A stretch of 64,000 nucleotides of DNA, taken from positions 62,001 through 126,000 of the forward strand of contig NZ_JAMFLY010000001.1 of NCBI RefSeq assembly GCF_023502235.1. The letters are read 5' to 3'. Made by a program: the position numbers and the translations under genes. The notes beneath the pieces are model-generated. The model saw only the letters and a program-made list of their open reading frames with translations, did no database searches and had not been told where the DNA came from. Every line of letters starts with the position of its first letter. Position 1 is the first letter of the stretch. Source of the stretch: Flagellimonas myxillae (GTDB lineage: Bacteria; Bacteroidota; Bacteroidia; Flavobacteriales; Flavobacteriaceae). Positions 27,452 to 36,677 of this stretch are shown piece after piece.

Positions 27452-28099
27452 ATGGATGAAGTATTGAGAATTACTGCAAAGGATGAAATTTTAAAATTTG
27501 TACTGGGTTATGATGGAGTAAATAACGTTTTCATAGCCAAGAACCTTTTTAAAAATAAAATTGGCTCTGAAGAGGTCAAAAAGTTGTGCTATGAAATTGT
27601 GGAGTATGACAAATTTTTGCTTGATATTAAAGTAGTTAAAGATATTATAGTTGTAAGTGGTAATGACCTTACAAAAAAGTTCCTAAAGGAAGAAAAGTTC
27701 TACTTCATTGAATTCAAAGAAACAGCAGGGAAGTTCATGAAGGAGTTTAAGAAAAATGAACATCTAAGAAATGAAAACGAATTAAGGAATTTACAAAAAG
27801 TAAACCTCAAACTTACCAACAAACTAAATAAGCAAAAAATAAAGACTCATTATATACCTATAGTAATTTCCATTATCAGTTTAGGATTTGCTGCCTACTC
27901 ACTATTTAAGCCATCCAACGGGGTTTCCCAAAAACAGTATGACACTAAGATTGAATTTATTGACCAAGAACTAAAACAGCTTAGAATTGAATTTAAACAA
28001 GAGAATGACGAATTGAAAGAAAGGTTGTATAAAGCTGAAATGCAGATTGCTATTTATGAATCTGACTCTTTGCTAAATGGAAAAAGTTCAGATTTATAA
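27452..28099 (+). CDS. Membrane/coiled-coil protein, paralogue of the protein at 31566
   Basis: This 215-residue protein has an unrecognised N-terminal domain (1-85), a coiled region (about 90-130), one transmembrane helix (YIPIVISIISLGFAAYSLF, about 133-151) and a C-terminal coiled coil ending in IYESDSLLNG. It shares this order and several motifs with the protein at 31566: P.....ISLG....S.F.PS around the helix and a Y-E-x-D-S ending. The two are paralogues inside one element. The stop overlaps the convergent gene at 28094 by 6 bp. It starts 12 bp after the tyrosine recombinase stop. The function is unknown. Confidence 0.7.
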   Translation: MDEVLRITAKDEILKFVLGYDGVNNVFIAKNLFKNKIGSEEVKKLCYEIVEYDKFLLDIKVVKDIIVVSGNDLTKKFLKEEKFYFIEFKETAGKFMKEFKKNEHLRNENELRNLQKVNLKLTNKLNKQKIKTHYIPIVISIISLGFAAYSLFKPSNGVSQKQYDTKIEFIDQELKQLRIEFKQENDELKERLYKAEMQIAIYESDSLLNGKSSDL

Positions 28100-29437
28100 A
28101 TTTGAAATATTATTTGGTGGAATACTTACATCAAAAGAATAAGGTTTTCCTTTATTGAACTTTTTCAGATTTTTCCTGACAAGATTTATTGCGATTGTAT
28201 AAGCCCCTGCACCTAATACCGTGGTTGCGATATCCTCATTAGTTAATCTAGTAATAAGCGAACCTATTGAATAGTCGATTACAGTGGTTATAACTGGGTC
28301 AAACTTCGCATCAATTTCAAAAATTATTGAATCATTGACAGCATCACATAATGCATTACAATAATCATTTAATTTCGTTTTTACTTTGTTTCTTAGTTTT
28401 TTGGAACTAGGTTCATTTGAATAATCGATTAAACTCTGTTTGTATAGGTGGAAATGTTTATCCTTTATTTCCTCCAAAATGGGAGCTTCAATTTTTAATA
28501 GGCTTTCAATAGAAGGCAAGTTAATAGTGGATTTGAATCTTGGGAGGTTTTTGAACTCATTTGACTTCTCATCATACTGGTCTTTCAATACAATTGGAGA
28601 GACTTTGTTATAAATCGGGAACTCTATTGTACAATCATATCTTTTTGCGAGTTCTATTTGTTGCAAGTGATTCGTGATTGCTACAATTGCGTCTAATGAT
28701 TTCTTCTGTTCTTTATTAGCTTTTTGCATGATAAAGTTAACATTTGATTTAGTCTCATCGCTGTATTCTTTTCCAAGTATCCTTTTACCAATAGAAGAAA
28801 ATAGCATTGACCTTTTTAATGGAGTACCATCCAATTTGATAGAATTTATGGAAGCCTCTTCAAGACATTTATATCTCCATTCTTCACTTTCTCTCCAAAC
28901 ACCTTTAAACCATTTATAGTCGGGTTCATTTTTTACGTATGATAAAATCTCAGATTCATTTTGATGAAGTAAACCCTCCATCATTTTAAGGTAATAGTTT
29001 TTGTTTAGACCGCTATTCTCATCGAAATAAGAGGCTTTCTTTGTCTCTAAACCTTTATTGATATCCGAAACAAATTCTTGATTGTAGGGATTAATCTTTT
29101 TTTTCAAATCTGGAAATGTCGAGGGATTATCCTTGTAGTGGATATTTACAAAAGAGTCAAATAAAGTCCACATATCCTCAATATTGTTATTTCTTATGGC
29201 AGGAGTAATTGTTCCATTTCTTGAAAAATAACTCAACAAAGAGTCTTTTTTCCCTTTAGAAGCTTTCATATACTCTCTGACTCCACCAGAATTAAAACAA
29301 TAAGCACCATCAAGGACTACCCTATCATTGAATAAAATATTCATAAGGAGACTTTCCTGAAAATAATCCAACTTGACTATATCTGACAACATGCCATCCG
29401 CAATGCAGAAAAAACTTTTTAATTCTTTTGTTTTCAT
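28094..29437 (-). CDS. Unknown 447-residue protein, convergent with a membrane/coiled-coil gene
   Basis: I do not recognise this protein. It is helical, rich in Lys, Asn and Ser, and has a hydrophobic stretch near the C-terminus (TTVLGAGAYTIAINLV, about 409-424) that could insert in or lie on a membrane. It has no signal peptide. I start at the ATG at 29437; a GTG at 29452 is also in frame. It is monocistronic and convergent with the membrane/coiled-coil gene at 27452, an arrangement repeated with the KAP NTPase at 32178. It could be the effector half of a two-gene conflict module; this is inference from position only. Confidence 0.6.
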   Translation of the reverse strand: MKTKELKSFFCIADGMLSDIVKLDYFQESLLMNILFNDRVVLDGAYCFNSGGVREYMKASKGKKDSLLSYFSRNGTITPAIRNNNIEDMWTLFDSFVNIHYKDNPSTFPDLKKKINPYNQEFVSDINKGLETKKASYFDENSGLNKNYYLKMMEGLLHQNESEILSYVKNEPDYKWFKGVWRESEEWRYKCLEEASINSIKLDGTPLKRSMLFSSIGKRILGKEYSDETKSNVNFIMQKANKEQKKSLDAIVAITNHLQQIELAKRYDCTIEFPIYNKVSPIVLKDQYDEKSNEFKNLPRFKSTINLPSIESLLKIEAPILEEIKDKHFHLYKQSLIDYSNEPSSKKLRNKVKTKLNDYCNALCDAVNDSIIFEIDAKFDPVITTVIDYSIGSLITRLTNEDIATTVLGAGAYTIAINLVRKNLKKFNKGKPYSFDVSIPPNNISNL

Positions 29438-29731
29438 TTTTGGAAATTTCACTTAGGAAGATATCAATAAAAATATGAAACTCACCAGTGATATGTAAAG
29501 CCAGATTAATAAAGATTTTCATTGCTTTTTTAAAAAGGTTTGCTGAAAGGAGAAGGAGCAAACTTTTCGTTACTTATGACCAAAGCGAACAAAATATCAA
29601 GGTTATATATCCATGATAACAGACTCCTGTCCAGTATGGGAAAGAAGGTTAAGGCTATAAAATTCGAAGTTTGTGTTGGTTTTTTAAAATCTTAAGATTA
29701 TGCTAGGTAGTTCAGAAAGCAAAGCTTATTT

Positions 29732-30055
29732 TTAGGAGCAATTACCTTCCTTGGACTGGTTTGTAGCGTCATACCATTTGACTAATTTCTTTACCACCTC
29801 TGGTACTCCTCCCATTCCCTCTGCATTTGGGTCACTTCCATCATAGTTGGGCGTTATAGTAATATCTCTTATCAATTCTACTCCATTTTCGATTTCCTTT
29901 ATCTGTAATTTTACACATTTCAAAAGCGTTCCAGACTTATCGTCATGTTTGTAGCCCAATACCTTAATAGATGAATTCATTTTGTTTGATAAACGAGAAT
30001 CGTCATTAGGATAGAAGTCATCATCGCCAAAATCTGATTTATTGATTGTAGTCAT
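29732..30055 (-). CDS. Small acidic protein of unknown function
   Basis: This 107-residue protein starts with ATG and has an Asp-rich N-terminus (KSDFGDDDFYPNDDSRL), a beta-rich middle and a Gly-rich patch (NAEGMGGVPEVVKKLVKWY). No domain is recognised. It lies 42 bp downstream of the secreted-protein gene on the same strand and may share its transcript. The 280 bp between it and the gene ending the next module (29453-29731) show nothing convincing. Confidence 0.45.
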   Translation of the reverse strand: MTTINKSDFGDDDFYPNDDSRLSNKMNSSIKVLGYKHDDKSGTLLKCVKLQIKEIENGVELIRDITITPNYDGSDPNAEGMGGVPEVVKKLVKWYDATNQSKEGNCS

Positions 30056-30097
30056 ATTTAATATTTTAGAGATAAACGCAGACTTAATTTGATAATA

Positions 30098-31378
30098 TCA
30101 ATTCACAAATGCTCCGAATGCTTTTCCTATTCTTATGCCAACAAAATGATTTGCGTTGATTTCCCTCCATTGCAATTCAAAGTTTATGGTATTCTTGCCG
30201 TCTTTGTCCTTAATATTGAAAGGTATTCCCAACTTCCAATTTGTTTTGTCGTAATCACTCCCAAAATTCCATTCCATAGCACCAGAAACCCCTATAACAT
30301 CCTTGTAAAGAATAGTAACGATTTCAGTTTTAATTTGAGTAGTCCAAAACTCTCTGTAATCTCCAGTAAATATCTCTTTCGTTTCTATTGGCAGAAATTG
30401 ATTTTCAGAGTTTTCAACCAAATTGGTGAAGGTTTTCTTTTTCACTACCCCAGTTAATATGTTATTGTTTCGGAAGTATGACAATGTATTTGTTAGTGTC
30501 CCTTTTATACCCAATGACTCATTTATGTCCAATACTTTAGCATAAATATTAGCGGAACCGAAATATTTTTTATTGTTGAAATCTTCTTCCAGTTCGTTTT
30601 CTTGAACATAAACATTCTGGTCTGTTATATAGGTGTAATCTACATTATTAAGTGGTTGAAAGAAGCCAAAATTAAGCCATACCAAATACGACCATTTATC
30701 CAGTTTTTCCTTTTTAATGAAATCATTCATCTCTTTGGCAATGGTATTATTGATTTTTTCTTTACTTAAATCCTCAACATCTTCATCATCAAGTGTTTTC
30801 AAAACCTTCTTTCCAAGTTCTGATTTAGTTATGTCAAACTTTTCCTCATTAATCTCTGCTTGTTGTTTTATGGTATCTCCCCTAAAATCAGGTACCTTTT
30901 CTCCACTTCCTTTCCTAGGTTTAAAACTTCTAAAACCTAAAACAATAGTAAATCTTAAATCCAAGCCAAAATTAATCGGGTTTTCTTTGGTATCGGTCAA
31001 ACTGAAAAACGAGTTTTCAGTCGTGCCAATGGCTTTGAACCCCATATACCCTAGCAGTCTCATATATTTAGTAAGGTCGCCTTTCCTGAAGTCCTTAGTG
31101 TAACCAAAATCGAATGTTTTGTCATCTGTTTTCAATATTGCTGTAAATTCCTTGTTTGATGGTGTTTCAGGTGAAACAATGTAATTGTTAAGAATATTAC
31201 TGAAATAATAATTCAATGTTTTTGTGTTATAAACCTTATTGTCCTTTTTGTTTTCAATATATTTTTTTATTTCTGGCTCCACTTTCCTTATAAGTTCTGG
31301 ACTATAGGTTTGTTGCGAAAAAGCTGTAGTCATTATGAAAAGGAATGCAACAAAAAAGAGCTTAGATATTACTCTCAT
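30098..31378 (-). CDS. Exported protein of unknown function within the element
   Basis: This 426-residue protein has a clear signal peptide (MRVISKLFFVAFLFIMTTAFSQ) when started at the ATG at 31378. A longer in-frame reading to 31522 adds a segment that does not look coding. The mature part has a helical N-terminal half with charged stretches, and a C-terminal half with alternating beta segments (TNTLSYFRNNNILTG, AMEWNFGSDY, then NFELQWREINANHFVGIRIG) as in outer-membrane beta proteins. An exported protein is unusual among the otherwise cytoplasmic cargo. It is divergent from the paralogue gene at 31566. The role is unknown. Confidence 0.6.
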   Translation of the reverse strand: MRVISKLFFVAFLFIMTTAFSQQTYSPELIRKVEPEIKKYIENKKDNKVYNTKTLNYYFSNILNNYIVSPETPSNKEFTAILKTDDKTFDFGYTKDFRKGDLTKYMRLLGYMGFKAIGTTENSFFSLTDTKENPINFGLDLRFTIVLGFRSFKPRKGSGEKVPDFRGDTIKQQAEINEEKFDITKSELGKKVLKTLDDEDVEDLSKEKINNTIAKEMNDFIKKEKLDKWSYLVWLNFGFFQPLNNVDYTYITDQNVYVQENELEEDFNNKKYFGSANIYAKVLDINESLGIKGTLTNTLSYFRNNNILTGVVKKKTFTNLVENSENQFLPIETKEIFTGDYREFWTTQIKTEIVTILYKDVIGVSGAMEWNFGSDYDKTNWKLGIPFNIKDKDGKNTINFELQWREINANHFVGIRIGKAFGAFVN

Positions 31379-31565
31379 AATTGATTGTTTGGCAAAAAAT
31401 AGTTTTAACTCAAATACACCCACAAATGGGTTTTCTATATAGGGGAAGTTTAAAGCACTCAAAATAAATCTTTTACACGAAATCATATTGCACAAAACCC
31501 TTAAAAAAACTAAGGTTTTCATGCAATTAATTCAATGCGTTATATTGACATAAATAATTTGTGAA

Positions 31566-32174
31566 ATGGATTTATTGGAAGAAGCAAAATTTAAGGATAA
31601 GATTCTGGGATTAATTGTCGATAAAGAAAATGGAGTAGGTGATTTATGGTTATATCATCAATTAAAGGAAGAAGATATATCCAGAGAATACCTAAAGGAA
31701 TTTTTGGAACGCTTTGCAAAAAACCATTCAGATTACATCACCTTAACAATTGGTCAAGAACATCATGTGCGTAAAAGTCGGCTGACAAAAAAAATGTTGG
31801 ATGATGGAGGGTTTGTAAAAGAAAGGGAGAGACATATTGAAGCCAATAAAAGTTTGGTTCAATCTACCCTGCAAGGTTCAAGAATCAAGGATTTACAGGA
31901 AACAGAACTTAAACAAAAGATTAGGAACAACAAGTTTACCCTACCAATAGCTATTACCAGTATTATTATTTCATTGGGTGCTTTGGGTTGGTCTATTTTT
32001 AACCCTTCAAAAACAGTTTCAGAATCAATTGATAATAATGGATTAAGGAATATTGAAATGAAGATACAGCAGCTTGAAGATGGATTAAAAAGGGAGATTG
32101 ATAGTCTTAGAAACGAAATCTTAGAAACAAATCTTTTGATTAAAGCCTATGAGGCAGATTCAACCAATGCCTAA
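31566..32174 (+). CDS. Membrane/coiled-coil protein, paralogue of the protein at 27452
   Basis: This 202-residue protein has an N-terminal domain (1-80) with a winged-helix-like look (GVGDLWLYHQLKEEDIS and LTKKMLDDGGF), a coiled linker, one transmembrane helix (LPIAITSIIISLGALGWSIF, about 123-142) and a C-terminal coiled coil ending in AYEADSTNA. It matches the 27452 product in order and in the motifs around the helix and the C-terminus. It is convergent with the KAP NTPase gene, with 3 bp between stops. KAP proteins often work with membrane partners, so a role as anchor or sensor is plausible but inferred. Confidence 0.7.
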   Translation: MDLLEEAKFKDKILGLIVDKENGVGDLWLYHQLKEEDISREYLKEFLERFAKNHSDYITLTIGQEHHVRKSRLTKKMLDDGGFVKERERHIEANKSLVQSTLQGSRIKDLQETELKQKIRNNKFTLPIAITSIIISLGALGWSIFNPSKTVSESIDNNGLRNIEMKIQQLEDGLKREIDSLRNEILETNLLIKAYEADSTNA

Positions 32175-32177
32175 AAT

Positions 32178-33587
32178 TTAAACAACAATTTTTGTCAATT
32201 CAATGTGTGGAATAATTCGCCCAATAAAATCGACTCTTGTTCTCTCTCGATAACTTGATGCAAACCCCCTAATATTACTAATTAAAGTGCAATAATCCTT
32301 ATCTGCTTTGTTTTCCACAGTAATCCTAAAATCATCCTTACTTGCATCACCTTCAAAAAGGATTACAGATTTATCTATTTCTTTTAAGTATCTCCAATAA
32401 TAGAATAATATTTCAGCTTGAAACCAAACAAAAAAGTTCAGCATTTTTTCATCTTTTAAGGGATAGAATAATTCAAGTGTCTTATCCAATAATTCTTGTA
32501 AGTCTAATTTTCTTTCAACAAGTTTTTCATAGAAACCATCGTTATTTTTCACCTTTAAAAATATTATGAAAAGAATACACATCGGATTTGCTTTTTGCGT
32601 AAACGATAAGGATTTAATTAAGATTGAAAACAGACCTAACATCTTTTCTAATTGCCTTAACGTTGGATTATTAGATTTCTGTATCAAATCTAGCATGAAC
32701 ACCAAAGCATTTAAATCTTCAGAAAACTCTCCATGCCTTATTCTATCAGTACTTGTATAAAAGTCACGAAGTCCAAAGTGAGTAGTTAGGAATAGTGTAT
32801 AATCCTTAACATCAGGTTTTGGTAATGAGAACTCTACATCTATAAATCTTCTTAAGTATTCATTTGAATCAATATACTCACTCCCATATACTCCCCTTAT
32901 GGAATGCCCTAATTGTATTTTGTCAATTGATATTACAAATACTACACCTTCAACATTAAAAAGGTGTTTCATCTTTTCCAAGATTTCAACGGCATAGTTT
33001 GGTCTGCACCTATCCAGTTCGTCTATTATGAAAACAATTGGATTTTCATCATCACCACTATTTACGTAATCTTTTAGACATTCTCTAAATTCTTGAATAC
33101 TATTCTTTTTTTCTTCAAAATCATTCAGCCCCTGTTGTAAACTATCCAAGGTATATTCCCCGACACCTTCTGCTATTAATTCAACAGCTTTATCACCTGT
33201 GGCTTTGCCTACAGCATGTTTTAAAAGTTCAAGACCAACATTTTTTAATAATGGCAAAGTCTTATTGAGAACTTTAGCGAAAAGTTCTTCTGAATCGTCT
33301 TGCAACTTTTTGAGTTCTGATAAGAGTGCTACTATTACTTCATCTTGAAAATCATTTTCCCATGCATTAAAATAAATAGTTCTATAATCTTTGTTTTCCA
33401 GATATTTCTGCCACATCTTAACGAAAGTGGTCTTACCAGTTCCCCATTCGTTGTCAATCGCAAGGACAAAACCTTTTTTATAATTTGATATGATGCTGGT
33501 AAGTACATTGGCATATTGCTCCCTTTCCAACAAGCAGTTTTCAAACGGATTTTCCCCAATGATGATTTCTTTGTTCCTGAGTTCCAT
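32178..33587 (-). CDS. KAP-family P-loop NTPase
   Basis: This 469-residue protein has Walker A NEWGTGKT (46-53) and the family-typical Walker B FIIDELDRCRPNYAVEILE (about 200-218) of KAP NTPases. A helical insertion (about 100-150) separates the two, but it is not hydrophobic enough to be a clear membrane pair. PifA of the F plasmid, which excludes phage T7, belongs to this family, so an anti-phage role is reasonable. I start at the ATG at 33587. It is convergent with the membrane/coiled-coil gene at 31566. Confidence 0.85.
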   Translation of the reverse strand: MELRNKEIIIGENPFENCLLEREQYANVLTSIISNYKKGFVLAIDNEWGTGKTTFVKMWQKYLENKDYRTIYFNAWENDFQDEVIVALLSELKKLQDDSEELFAKVLNKTLPLLKNVGLELLKHAVGKATGDKAVELIAEGVGEYTLDSLQQGLNDFEEKKNSIQEFRECLKDYVNSGDDENPIVFIIDELDRCRPNYAVEILEKMKHLFNVEGVVFVISIDKIQLGHSIRGVYGSEYIDSNEYLRRFIDVEFSLPKPDVKDYTLFLTTHFGLRDFYTSTDRIRHGEFSEDLNALVFMLDLIQKSNNPTLRQLEKMLGLFSILIKSLSFTQKANPMCILFIIFLKVKNNDGFYEKLVERKLDLQELLDKTLELFYPLKDEKMLNFFVWFQAEILFYYWRYLKEIDKSVILFEGDASKDDFRITVENKADKDYCTLISNIRGFASSYRERTRVDFIGRIIPHIELTKIVV

Positions 33588-33844
33588 ACCCAAATATAAT
33601 GAACATAAAAAGTGGTAACATAATGGGTATATGTAGAATTATTATTCATAATACTATAATTCTGATATAATAATCTACAGTTTACCATTGTAACAATCTT
33701 ATTGTACAGTGGTAGATACCTTTCTCTACTCTTCGGGGCATTTTCGACCTTACCCTACGATTCTGTTGCTGGAAGTGGTGTTTTGACCCTCTCACAACCA
33801 CTCCATTTCGGACTTTAAACTACTATTTACTAATAGTTTATATT

Positions 33845-33876
33845 TTTGTGGCATCCATTTTTAAGTGGTATCTTTG
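33845..33876 (+). promoter_or_regulatory. Candidate promoter of the TV-Pol-like gene
   Basis: TTTG (33845-33848), 20 bp, then TATCTTTG (33869-33876). A second -7-like box TATTTTTG lies at 33841-33848. Transcription from here would start after 33880, which supports the ATG at 33963 over the in-frame TTG at 33846. Confidence 0.6.
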
Positions 33877-33962
33877 CAGTAGCTGTATCAGCTAATCTTC
33901 CACAAGATTTTACCATATTTTTTTTACGGTTCGTCCAAGAACTACCCAAATCTATTTCAGCT

Positions 33963-35258
33963 ATGGAAAGGACTTTCTACAAGAGCGTTGTGCTTCCTAT
34001 TGACCTAATCGGAGCAGTCGACAAAATCGGTTTCTCCAACATCAAGAGACAAAAGGCATTTCATTTCATCGACCTATTGGTTCGGGATTCCATACAGGAG
34101 CATGGTTCGATGTATGCCCTTGTCCCTTTTAGTGCCAATCTCTTCCGTGAGGTTTTCAATTCCAAATATCAAGAATTCCTAAGACCTTTATTGGATACCG
34201 ACATCGTACAATGTGATGAAAAGTACAGTAAGGATTCAGGCAAGTCAAAGTTTTACAGAATCAATCCAGAGATTATCCAGAACGTGGATACTACAGCCGA
34301 ACAAAAGGTAAAATACACTTACAAGTATGTCCAAGACTTGAAAGAGGAAAAGTTCTTAAATGGTTTTGAGACCTTTTACAATAGCCTTGACATACCTTAT
34401 GATGAACTTTACCATGCCATAGATGACCATGTGTACAATATCGGTGAGGATGGATTAAAGGTTAATTACTCAATTGAAGATGGCAAGCTCCCTATACTCC
34501 ATGATGATGGGGAAATCAATTACGAATACAGGGACAGGGCAATTAAGAAAGCCTGTAAAATGGGAATGGAGCTTATTCAAGATGGTGACAAATATTACAT
34601 GGATACCATAAAGGATTATTTGTCGGGCAAAAAGCACAGGATAATGTTGTCCTATACCCAATCGGTCAAGAATATGGAACAGGGAAACCTATATGCCAAA
34701 CGCAACAGGACGAACCAACGCCTTGACCACAACTTCACCACATTGCCAAAGATTTTGTTGGAGATAATTATGCAGAATAATGGTCTAGGGGAAATCGATG
34801 CTACCAATAGCCAGTATGCTATCTTGGGAAATATCATAAAAGATGTTGTGCATGACGGGTTTGTGCAGGATTCAACTGATGGGGTGCTGTATGATGAGGT
34901 CAAAGAAATTTTGGGATGTGACAGAGACACGGCAAAGACCACAATGATGCAAGTGGTCTATTCTAAGCCGACCACAAAAAGTCCCGAAAAGGAAAAGATT
35001 AGGGAACGTTACCCTGAAATGATTGCGTATGTCGATGACTACAAGGTCAAATGGGACTATAAGCAACTGCCGATAAGGATGCAGAAGGAAGAAGCCCTAA
35101 TCTATGTTGACGGGGCATTGGACAGGCTATATGGCTTGGGCATCAATTGTATCACAAAGCACGATTCGGTGATATTCTTTGAAAAGGACAGGGAAACCGT
35201 AAAAAGTGTTTTGGATGAAGTACTAAAAGAGAAGAACTATACCCTTGACCTAGCATGA
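33963..35258 (+). CDS. Probable TV-Pol-like (superfamily A-related) polymerase
   Basis: This 431-residue protein shows three motifs in the order of family A DNA polymerases and T7-like RNA polymerases. Motif A is EIDATNSQYAIL (D279), motif B is RDTAKTTMMQVVY (R321, K325, Y333; compare R...K.......Y in Pol I), and motif C is TKHDSVIFFEKD (H400-D401-S402). The N-terminal 200 residues contain a winged-helix-like part. This fits the TV-Pol family described for transposons and viruses, for which combined primase and polymerase activity has been proposed. It would serve replication of the excised element. It overlaps the next small gene by 4 bp. The family assignment rests on motif reading alone. 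Confidence 0.65.
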   Translation: MERTFYKSVVLPIDLIGAVDKIGFSNIKRQKAFHFIDLLVRDSIQEHGSMYALVPFSANLFREVFNSKYQEFLRPLLDTDIVQCDEKYSKDSGKSKFYRINPEIIQNVDTTAEQKVKYTYKYVQDLKEEKFLNGFETFYNSLDIPYDELYHAIDDHVYNIGEDGLKVNYSIEDGKLPILHDDGEINYEYRDRAIKKACKMGMELIQDGDKYYMDTIKDYLSGKKHRIMLSYTQSVKNMEQGNLYAKRNRTNQRLDHNFTTLPKILLEIIMQNNGLGEIDATNSQYAILGNIIKDVVHDGFVQDSTDGVLYDEVKEILGCDRDTAKTTMMQVVYSKPTTKSPEKEKIRERYPEMIAYVDDYKVKWDYKQLPIRMQKEEALIYVDGALDRLYGLGINCITKHDSVIFFEKDRETVKSVLDEVLKEKNYTLDLA

Positions 35259-35542
35259 AAGAACTAAAACTCAAATACCAAAAAGGAACAAAGACCTACA
35301 CACAGATTCGTTCCTCTTGTCGAGCCTACATCTATGAAGTGAAGGATTCGGAGACCGTCCATATCTACTATGAGGTTTTTGAGAGAAGATACAACAGACG
35401 TTTCGATTGTATTAGCTACCCCACCAACAAAGCATTTGGTTTCTGGGCATGGTGCTGTTCAAGGGGAAAAGACCATCAAATGGCACTTAGAGCGGCACTA
35501 AAAAGGTTTGAGTTTCTAAGCAAACAAAAAGAAGCTGCTTAG
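35255..35542 (+). CDS. Small basic protein coupled to the polymerase gene
   Basis: This 95-residue protein overlaps the polymerase stop by 4 bp (ATGA), so it is probably cotranslated. It is basic, with a beta-rich middle (AYIYEVKDSETVHIYYEVFERRY) and aromatic residues (AFGFWAWCCSRG) before a helical tail. It has the look of a small nucleic-acid-binding accessory protein, but I recognise no family. Its less AT-rich codon use matches the polymerase gene and differs from the neighbouring cargo. Confidence 0.6.
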   Translation: MKELKLKYQKGTKTYTQIRSSCRAYIYEVKDSETVHIYYEVFERRYNRRFDCISYPTNKAFGFWAWCCSRGKDHQMALRAALKRFEFLSKQKEAA

Positions 35543-35624
35543 AGTGTCTATTGGTTGTTATGCTTGATTAAATAGCTTGATTAAATTTTGTATGTTGCAC
35601 ATTCGGACTATTCAGATTACTTCA

Positions 35625-36677
35625 ATGACCTTTACAATTTACTTCAATCAGTTTTTAGGAGATTCATTAATAGGATTTTTCCTGGATAATATTTCATTAA
35701 ATGACATTATTAGCTTAATTAGTGCGTTTCCCCTTGTTGGTTATGTTTTTTATAAGGTCAAGGAATATAGAAAACATAGGAAGAGGGTAAAGAAAATTGA
35801 GGAGAGAAACCTGTTGTTTGAATATACTGAATGGATTGGTTTAGACCATTGGTCTGTCGAAAGTGTTGACGAAAGGTCTAATGAGGGTTATGACCCTTTT
35901 GAGTTTTACGTTGATAAAATAACTAACGAAAGTTTCTTTGAAAGCTACGAAGATGTTCTGGCACTATCCAAATTTGGAAAGGCACAATTAGAGGATATTA
36001 ATATTGAGAATTTGGAAAAAAAGGTTTTGGCAAAGTATAATGTTAAAACTCCCGATGAGCCTAAGGTTGCTACGATTAGTGCGATAACCAGATTAAGAAG
36101 TAGAAACACCGAGATTTCAGGATTAAGGATTAGAGTTTTTCCACTAGAACAGGAGGTAAAAAATTTAATTGTTGATTTAGCTGAAGAAGCCAAAAGAAGA
36201 GGCTCTTTATTTATTGAAAACGGTGAGCCAGAAAACTTAGAAGAGTTAGTTCCATTTTTTCCAATTATCCGAGATATTCAATTTTTCTATTTCGCAGAAG
36301 ATGAGGATGATAATATTTACTGTTTGAAAGATAAAAATGGTTTGGGCTATTTGAAAAAGACTAGTGTTGCTGATAAGTATTTTTCTAGTGATGGAAACGT
36401 AGAGTATTTACACGATGAGGTTGGACTCGATAATTATCAAGCACACGGTCAAGATGTCATATTTAACAATAAGTCGTTTATCCTTGGTTTTGTGTTTAAG
36501 TTGACCACAACAAAGAAAAATGTCCAAAAAGTTATAGGTAGATACAATTCGAGCACCTCATTTAAACTTGAATCCATATTAAAAAAAGAAATTGGAACAG
36601 AAGAACTGAGTGAAGATTTTAGGCTTTCTATAAACACACAATTGGTAAAACAAAAAAAACTAATTGGATATGGATAA
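35625..36677 (+). CDS. Membrane-anchored protein of unknown function, first gene of a two-gene unit
   Basis: This protein of about 350 residues has one N-terminal membrane segment (ISLNDIISLISAFPLVGYVF) followed directly by a basic patch (KVKEYRKHRKRVKK), which puts the rest in the cytoplasm. The soluble part is acidic and unrecognised. The start is uncertain: ATG at 35592 and 35625 are both in frame, and a -7-like box just before 35592 favours 35625. The 3' end overlaps the Nudix-like gene by 8 bp, so the two act as a unit. Both proteins start with a hydrophobic anchor, which suggests a membrane complex. Confidence 0.6.
   Translation: MTFTIYFNQFLGDSLIGFFLDNISLNDIISLISAFPLVGYVFYKVKEYRKHRKRVKKIEERNLLFEYTEWIGLDHWSVESVDERSNEGYDPFEFYVDKITNESFFESYEDVLALSKFGKAQLEDINIENLEKKVLAKYNVKTPDEPKVATISAITRLRSRNTEISGLRIRVFPLEQEVKNLIVDLAEEAKRRGSLFIENGEPENLEELVPFFPIIRDIQFFYFAEDEDDNIYCLKDKNGLGYLKKTSVADKYFSSDGNVEYLHDEVGLDNYQAHGQDVIFNNKSFILGFVFKLTTTKKNVQKVIGRYNSSTSFKLESILKKEIGTEELSEDFRLSINTQLVKQKKLIGYG

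Noticed and set aside
33846..33962. N-terminal extension of the polymerase gene from TTG at 33846
   Set aside because: The 39 extra residues do not resemble coding sequence, and a promoter (33845-33876) overlaps the extension. ATG at 33963 is preferred.
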